This document shows, piece by piece, positions 7,362-10,826 of a stretch of DNA of 10,826 nucleotides (position 1 is its first letter; every line of letters begins with the position of its first letter). This stretch comes from an uncultured Collinsella sp. (lineage in GTDB: Bacteria > Actinomycetota > Coriobacteriia > Coriobacteriales > Coriobacteriaceae), in the NCBI GenBank assembly GCA_902496775.1, contig CABVCF010000073.1, positions 1 to 10,826 on the forward strand. The letters run 5' to 3'. A program made the position numbers and the translations under genes. The notes below the pieces were generated by a model. That model ran no database searches and was not told the DNA's origin. It saw only the letters and a program-made list of their open reading frames with translations.

Positions 7362-7616
7362 CTAATAGCCTACATTTTCCCATTGGTTGCTAACCCAACC
7401 TTGATTAATCTTAGGATTCTTTGTTACCTGAGCTGTACGCATGGCAACATCTTCTGTCATAACATCCATTTTCTTCTTGGAAGTATCGACGATATCTTGC
7501 GCGCCTCGAAGCAGACGACCTCGAAGTTCATCGTCTGTCGCGATCTTATATCTAGCAAAGGCACCAGCCGCGACAGTCGTCGCCAATGCAATCGCAGTTA
7601 AAATCTTATTCCTCAT
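7362..7616 (-). CDS. small predicted membrane protein coupled to parB, function unknown
   Basis: This 84-residue protein starts MRNKILTAIALATTVAAGAF. Residues about 4-22 form one hydrophobic span with a positive N-terminus (Arg2, Lys4) and arginine and lysine just after it. The rest is a charged, probably helical soluble tail (DELRGRLLRGAQDIVDTSKK from about 28), ending in a Trp-rich NQGWVSNQWENVGY. This fits a membrane-anchored or secreted-uncleaved small protein, loosely like YtxH-type proteins, but I do not recognise the family. The ATG at 7614-7616 is chosen because AAGGAGG lies 5 nt upstream; a longer frame from TTG at 7632-7634 would put that sequence inside the gene. The start overlaps the end of parB by 11 bp, so translation is probably coupled and the protein is co-expressed with ParA and ParB. 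A strong terminator follows. A link to segregation is inferred from position only. Confidence 0.75.
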   Translation of the reverse strand: MRNKILTAIALATTVAAGAFARYKIATDDELRGRLLRGAQDIVDTSKKKMDVMTEDVAMRTAQVTKNPKINQGWVSNQWENVGY

Positions 7617-8511
7617 CTTGGCCTCCTTGATCAAACTGAATCATTTCGCCAAGAATACGAGAGAGCTCTTCCTCGTCTTTAAACTCAATCTCAATCTTAT
7701 TCTTTCCACGCGAGCTCTTCACACGCACGTTGGTATTAAAAACCTGACGAAGCACGCGGGCAGCCTTTTTAAAAGACTGAGGCGTTGCAGGCCTCGGCGT
7801 CTTAGGTGTCTCTCCGGCAGAAAACAACGGAGCGAGATTTTCTGTCGCTCTTACGGAAAGGCCCTCTGCAACAACCTTCTCTGCAAGTCGAATTCGAGCA
7901 TCCTCATAGGGAACTGCAAGAATCGCACGTGCATGACCAGCAGTAAGTTTGCCCTCAAATATCATCTGCTGAACAACTTCGGGAAGATCAAGAAGGCGTA
8001 GCGAGTTTGTAATTGCAGAGCGTGACTTGCTTACAGCCTTTGACAATGCCTCCTGGCTCATACCGCTGGCATCTATGAGCTGGCGATAGCCCTTAGCCTC
8101 TTCGACAGGATTCAGATCAGAACGCTGAAGGTTTTCGATAAGTGCAAGAGCAAGCTTCTCTTCATCATTAACATCTTTAATGATGACAGGCAGCTCCTCA
8201 AGACCAGCAAGCTTTGACGCTTGGTAACGACGCTCACCAGCGATAATCTCATAGCCGTTTCCATGCTTGCGAACCAAAAGCGGCTGCAAAACGCCATGTT
8301 CTTGGATTGACTCGCTCAACTCGCGAAGTTCAGTTTCGTTAAAGTGAATTCGTGGTTGATTTGGATTGGGAACGATATCCTCAATAGGTAGCTTTGTTTC
8401 AGATGCGGCATTTGAAGCCGATGCAGCCGAACCACCGGTCTCATACTCGGCCTCTGAGACCAAAGCATTGAGTCCACGTCCCAATCCGCCACGTTTCTTT
8501 ACACTAGGCAC
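7606..8511 (-). CDS. parB: chromosome partitioning protein ParB (Spo0J), parS-binding CTPase
   Basis: This 301-residue protein has the standard ParB layout. An N-terminal GLGRGLNALV (9-18) is the ParA-contacting signature. The CTP-binding domain (about 40-135) includes GERRYQA (92-98) and ENLQRSDLNP (126-135). The helix-turn-helix (about 151-172, MSQEALSKAVSKSRSAITNS) reads parS, and GHARAIL (192-198) follows. A linker rich in Pro and Thr (233-245) leads to a C-terminal dimerisation domain (about 247-296). ParB loads at parS, slides as a CTP-dependent clamp, and recruits SMC and ParA to segregate the origin. Translation starts at GTG (8509-8511), with AGAGGTG a few bases upstream inside the end of parA; the genes overlap by 8 bp. 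Base composition is AT-richer than in dinG or ddl. Family and function are secure. Confidence 0.97.
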   Translation of the reverse strand: MPSVKKRGGLGRGLNALVSEAEYETGGSAASASNAASETKLPIEDIVPNPNQPRIHFNETELRELSESIQEHGVLQPLLVRKHGNGYEIIAGERRYQASKLAGLEELPVIIKDVNDEEKLALALIENLQRSDLNPVEEAKGYRQLIDASGMSQEALSKAVSKSRSAITNSLRLLDLPEVVQQMIFEGKLTAGHARAILAVPYEDARIRLAEKVVAEGLSVRATENLAPLFSAGETPKTPRPATPQSFKKAARVLRQVFNTNVRVKSSRGKNKIEIEFKDEEELSRILGEMIQFDQGGQDEE

Positions 8512-9304
8512 GCTTGATCACCTCTTTTGCAAGGTTCATATATGCTTTTGCACCCTTATTTTGAGGTGCATAGGTAATTACCGGTTCTCCAAAAGACGGA
8601 GCTTCGGAGATTTTAACCGTACGGGGGATCAGCGTCTTAAACGCTTTGTCACCAAAGTACGATTGAACCTCCTCAACAACCTGATTCGACAGAGAAGTAC
8701 GCGAGTCATACATGGTCATAAGCACACCATAGGTGTCTAAACCCTTGTTCAGACGTGATTTGACCATCTTCATTGACTCAAGCAGCTTCGTAACGCCCTC
8801 GAGTGCGTAATACTCGCACTGGATTGGAATCAAAACGCTGTCTGCTGCGGTCAAGGCGTTGATGGTAAGCAAGCCGAGCGAAGGAGGACAGTCAATGAAA
8901 ATAAAATCGAACTCGTCCTGAATCGGCTCAAGCAAATCTTTGAGGCGGGTTTCACGAGCAATTGCGCTTACGAGCTCAATTTCCGCGCCTGCAAGTTGAA
9001 TTGTAGCCGGAATAACGAATACCTTTTTACAATTTGTATCAAGAACAAGCGATTCTGCCGGCACATCATTCAACAATGCATCATAGATGCAGTGATCAAG
9101 GTCTTCTTTTTCAATTCCGAATCCACTGGTGCTGTTTCCCTGCGGATCGAAATCGACAATCAGTGTCTTGCGACCCTGCTCACCCAGTGCTGCTGCAAGG
9201 TTTACAGCCGTCGTTGACTTACCGACGCCGCCTTTTTGATTGATGATTGCAATGATACGCGTGTCTTTTGCGCTCTTAGAACGCTTAACGTCGCGAAATC
9301 CCAC
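8504..9304 (-). CDS. parA: chromosome partitioning ATPase ParA (Soj)
   Basis: This 266-residue deviant Walker-type ATPase moves ParB-parS complexes over the nucleoid. Visible motifs are KGGVGKST (24-31, with signature Lys24), the A' motif LIVDFDPQGNST (48-59, Asp53) and the Walker B-like FIFIDCPPSLG (134-144, Asp138). The region PRTVKISEAPSFGEPV (227-242) is typical of chromosomal Soj. The length is that of the small chromosomal type without an N-terminal helix-turn-helix, so plasmid-style autorepression by ParA is not expected. Translation starts at GTG (9302-9304), with AGGAGG (minus strand of 9309-9314) 4 nt upstream. Upstream are three parS sites and a candidate promoter. parB overlaps its 3' end by 8 bp. 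The order jag, rsmG, parA, parB is the classic origin-proximal arrangement. Confidence 0.97.
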   Translation of the reverse strand: MGFRDVKRSKSAKDTRIIAIINQKGGVGKSTTAVNLAAALGEQGRKTLIVDFDPQGNSTSGFGIEKEDLDHCIYDALLNDVPAESLVLDTNCKKVFVIPATIQLAGAEIELVSAIARETRLKDLLEPIQDEFDFIFIDCPPSLGLLTINALTAADSVLIPIQCEYYALEGVTKLLESMKMVKSRLNKGLDTYGVLMTMYDSRTSLSNQVVEEVQSYFGDKAFKTLIPRTVKISEAPSFGEPVITYAPQNKGAKAYMNLAKEVIKRA

Positions 9305-9343
9305 GGTTCCTCCTGGTATGTATTAAAGCTGTCAAACGGAGGA

Positions 9344-9359
9344 TGTTTCACGTGAAACA
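9344..9359. promoter_or_regulatory. parS: parS site, parA-proximal copy
   Basis: TGTTTCACGTGAAACA is an exact copy of the bacterial parS consensus, and with flanking A and T forms an 18-bp palindrome. It lies 39 nt upstream of the parA GTG, within the predicted 5' leader. ParB would nucleate here. Confidence 0.95.
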
Positions 9360-9382
9360 TTCCGAATCGATATCAACCGCCA

Positions 9383-9398
9383 TGTTTCACGTGAAACA
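9383..9398. promoter_or_regulatory. parS: parS site, middle copy
   Basis: This is a second perfect TGTTTCACGTGAAACA, starting exactly 39 bp from the first. The spacer sequences on its two sides are unrelated to each other, so only the sites themselves are conserved. Confidence 0.95.
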
Positions 9399-9417
9399 CT
9401 GCAAGTTGTTAGTATCC

Positions 9418-9446
9418 ATTATGTTTCACGTGAAACATCTAGGCAA
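9418..9446 (-). promoter_or_regulatory. candidate parAB promoter with parS in its spacer
   Basis: On the minus strand TTGCCT (9441-9446) and CATAAT (9418-9423) are separated by exactly 17 bp. The -10 matches five and the -35 four of six consensus bases. The distal parS fills the spacer and touches the -10, so ParB bound there would probably block RNA polymerase. Transcription would start near 9411, giving a leader of about 105 nt that contains the other two parS sites. The -35 overlaps the last codons of rsmG. Confidence 0.4.
9422..9437. promoter_or_regulatory. parS: parS site, rsmG-proximal copy
   Basis: This is the third perfect TGTTTCACGTGAAACA, again 39 bp from the previous copy. It ends one base before the rsmG stop codon (9439-9441) and lies between the -35 and -10 of a candidate parA promoter. 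Confidence 0.95.
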
Positions 9447-10176
9447 GCGGATTCTTCTTTGCCACGCCATTTGCACGAGGCAATGAAACGGATGCTGGAT
9501 GACTCTTCTTAAGAACAATGAACTCCCTGTGGCCCAAGCCTTCAGGCAAATCAATTGCGTCATTCAGAAGCAAAGTGAAGCCACAAATCTTAGCTGCTGA
9601 CATACCGGAAGCAAGCTCCTCATCCGAAGGATTGCCCTTGGTGATAACAAATAGCCCTCCATCCTTGAGGTACGGCGCCGCATACTCAACAAGAATCGGT
9701 AAAGGGGCCAGTGCGCGGGCGGTTACGACAGAGAACTGCTTCTTATAGCTTCGAGCATATTCTTCAAGACGATCATGGACCGCATGAGCATGTTTCAATC
9801 CAAGAGCATGGACAAAGGAATTGACTGCATCAACCTTCTTGCCAACAGAGTCAATATAAGTAGCTTTACGATGCGTGGTTATGGTTAACGGAATACCAGG
9901 GAAGCCAGCACCTGTACCCATATCGAGTAAAGCTCCCTCGGGAGCCTTATTGATATAGGGAAGCAAAACAAGTGAGTCGAGGATATGAAGTACGGCAGCA
10001 TCTTCTACGTTGAGAATACGAGTGAGATTGGTTGTCTTATTTGTTTCCAAAACCAAATCCAAATGCTGAATACATTTCCTCAGCTCAATATCAGTTACGT
10101 TCAAGGAATATTCTTTGCAATAGGAAGTTAGGCGACTCAACATCTCGTCAGCCTGGTGATCAGTAAGTACTAACAA
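9439..10176 (-). CDS. rsmG: 16S rRNA (guanine-527-N7)-methyltransferase RsmG
   Basis: This SAM-dependent enzyme methylates N7 of G527 in 16S rRNA; loss in other bacteria gives low-level streptomycin resistance. With the start chosen here it has 245 residues, close to the usual length. Visible features are NLT (50-52), HILDSL (64-69), the SAM-binding motif DMGTGAGFPG (85-94, a Met-Gly-Thr variant of the common DVGSGAGFPG) and TARALAPL (152-159). The extreme C-terminus (HPASVSLPRANGVAKKNPLA) is a variable basic tail. The start is TTG at 10174-10176, because AAAGGAG (minus strand of 10183-10189) lies 6 nt upstream. An in-frame TTG at 10222-10224 would give 261 residues but lies in the T-tract of the jag terminator, so it is unlikely. 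The stop is one base from a parS site. It probably shares transcripts with parAB by read-through. Confidence 0.93.
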   Translation of the reverse strand: MLVLTDHQADEMLSRLTSYCKEYSLNVTDIELRKCIQHLDLVLETNKTTNLTRILNVEDAAVLHILDSLVLLPYINKAPEGALLDMGTGAGFPGIPLTITTHRKATYIDSVGKKVDAVNSFVHALGLKHAHAVHDRLEEYARSYKKQFSVVTARALAPLPILVEYAAPYLKDGGLFVITKGNPSDEELASGMSAAKICGFTLLLNDAIDLPEGLGHREFIVLKKSHPASVSLPRANGVAKKNPLA

Positions 10177-10182
10177 CGAAAG

Positions 10183-10189
10183 CTCCTTT
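10183..10189 (-). promoter_or_regulatory. ribosome-binding site that sets the rsmG start
   Basis: AAAGGAG on the minus strand lies 6 nt before TTG at 10174-10176. It is the only strong ribosome-binding sequence between the jag terminator and the conserved part of rsmG, and it decides for the shorter protein. Confidence 0.7.
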
Positions 10190-10222
10190 CTGACAAAAAT
10201 CAGTGTATCGAGAACTTTTGAC

Positions 10223-10252
10223 AAAAAAGGGGGACGTGGAAACCACGTCCCC
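10223..10252 (-). terminator. intrinsic terminator after jag
   Basis: On the minus strand a 10-bp perfect GC-rich stem (10252-10243 paired with 10239-10230) with a TTT loop is followed by C and then six T residues (10228-10223). It begins 20 nt after the jag stop and is the most canonical terminator in the window. It splits jag from rsmG, so rsmG needs its own promoter or read-through. Confidence 0.9.
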
Positions 10253-10272
10253 TTAGCATAAGCTCGAGTAGA

Positions 10273-10826
10273 TTATCGAGCAACAATCACTACATGGCGA
10301 TCAGGGTCAGAACCCTCAGAATGAGTATCGACCGCATCATTGCCACGAAGTGCAATGTGAACCAGTCGGCGCTCGTAGGCATTCATGGGCGGAAGCGAAA
10401 CACTCTTATGAGTGCGGATGGCACGCTCGGCAGCAGACTGAGCCATGGAGGCAACCTTGTCCTGACGGCGGCTCTTGTATCCCTCGACGTCCACTACAAC
10501 CGGATACCTAAAGCCAAGCTTGCGGCTCACCAGCAAAGAGAACATAACCTGAAGGGCATCAAGGGTGCGACCATGACGGCCAATGAGAACAGCAAGATCG
10601 GGAGCCGTTACATCCAAAATCAGCTCACCCTCGTCGCCCTCATACTCATCGATGGGAGAGTTGGCGGCATCGAAGTGCGAAAGGATGGAACGCAGGATGG
10701 AAATCGCAACATCGGCAATGGTGTCGAGTTCCTCATCGGTCAGCTCTTCACCAGCCTTGTAGCGCTGTGCAATCTCGGGATAATCGCCCGCGACCTGCGG
10801 GGCAACCTCCTCAAGCATATCCTCGA
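10273..10826 (-). CDS. jag: Jag/KhpB family RNA-binding protein (KH and R3H domains), 5' end outside window
   Basis: The frame stays open to the right edge, so the true start may lie beyond it; an ATG at 10816-10818 would give 181 residues, but the codons before it (Glu-Asp) look coding. Counted from that Met, a KH domain (about 65-112) carries GRHG (80-83) within LIGRHGRTLDALQ, and an R3H domain (about 118-180) carries the R-x3-H signature (Arg150, His154) within NAYERRLVHIAL. An acidic N-terminal part precedes them. KhpB/Jag binds RNA and, in streptococci, acts with KhpA on cell elongation and division; it is normally encoded next to yidC near the origin, which fits the position. The N-terminal Jag_N domain of Firmicutes homologues cannot be judged here. 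A strong terminator follows the gene. Confidence 0.92.
   Translation of the reverse strand, partial: EDMLEEVAPQVAGDYPEIAQRYKAGEELTDEELDTIADVAISILRSILSHFDAANSPIDEYEGDEGELILDVTAPDLAVLIGRHGRTLDALQVMFSLLVSRKLGFRYPVVVDVEGYKSRRQDKVASMAQSAAERAIRTHKSVSLPPMNAYERRLVHIALRGNDAVDTHSEGSDPDRHVVIVAR

Noticed and set aside
7354..7365. 12-bp palindrome TTAGGTACCTAA around the stop of the small gene
   Set aside because: It has no loop, no T-tract and no similar copy elsewhere in the window; probably chance.
7617..7634. Six-residue extension of the small parB-coupled protein from a TTG
   Set aside because: An ATG at 7614-7616 with AAGGAGG at 5 nt is far better, and the extension would put that site inside the coding sequence.
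10174..10224. 16-residue N-terminal extension of RsmG from TTG at 10222-10224
   Set aside because: The extension begins in the T-tract of the jag terminator and contains the AAAGGAG that serves the downstream TTG.
10262..10281. 6-bp inverted repeat GCTCGA/TCGAGC around the jag stop
   Set aside because: It is short, and the strong terminator a few bases further explains the end of transcription.
1..10826. Mobile elements, CRISPR arrays, tRNA or rRNA genes, toxin-antitoxin or phage-defence modules
   Set aside because: No transposase, repeat array, RNA gene or defence-type domain was seen on either strand; all long intervals are filled by core genes.

Overview
The window looks like an origin-proximal piece of an actinobacterial chromosome, most likely Coriobacteriia (Collinsella or a close relative). 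The reasons are the jag-rsmG-parA-parB gene order with canonical parS sites, a tandem pair of WYL-domain regulators resembling PafB and PafC, and moderately high G+C coding with a clear AT-richer dip across the partition genes. The genus is an inference from gene order and style, not from any search.

Left part (1-6025). A gene reading left on the minus strand is cut by the window edge after 16 codons. Facing away from it, two overlapping WYL-domain regulators (249-1271 and 1258-2175, plus strand) form an operon. They converge on a minus-strand pair that reads ddl then dinG: a D-alanine--D-alanine ligase (5060-6025) whose 3' end overlaps the start of a large exonuclease-helicase of the DinG/XPD family (2172-5066). 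The last regulator and dinG share bases in their stop codons.

Middle (6026-7361). A short divergent spacer separates ddl from rlmN (6111-7163), the radical-SAM methyltransferase for 23S rRNA A2503 and tRNA A37. rlmN is followed by a degenerate parS-like site, a strong hairpin terminator on its own strand, and a second strong terminator serving the opposite strand. This is the boundary between two transcription units that run towards each other.

Right part (7362-10826). All genes are on the minus strand: jag/khpB (5' end outside the window), an intrinsic terminator, rsmG, three perfect parS sites spaced exactly 39 bp apart, parA, parB and an 84-residue single-span membrane protein. parA, parB and the small gene overlap end to end, so they are probably translationally coupled. 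One parS lies inside the spacer of a candidate parA promoter, which suggests ParB autoregulation. ParA and ParB with these parS sites make up the chromosome segregation module; RsmG and RlmN modify ribosomal RNA; Jag is an RNA-binding protein linked to cell-envelope control.

I see no transposons, CRISPR arrays, tRNA or rRNA genes, and no large unexplained gap. Most of the window is core genome. The least explained parts are the small gene coupled to parB, the parS layout, and the PafB/PafC-like pair.
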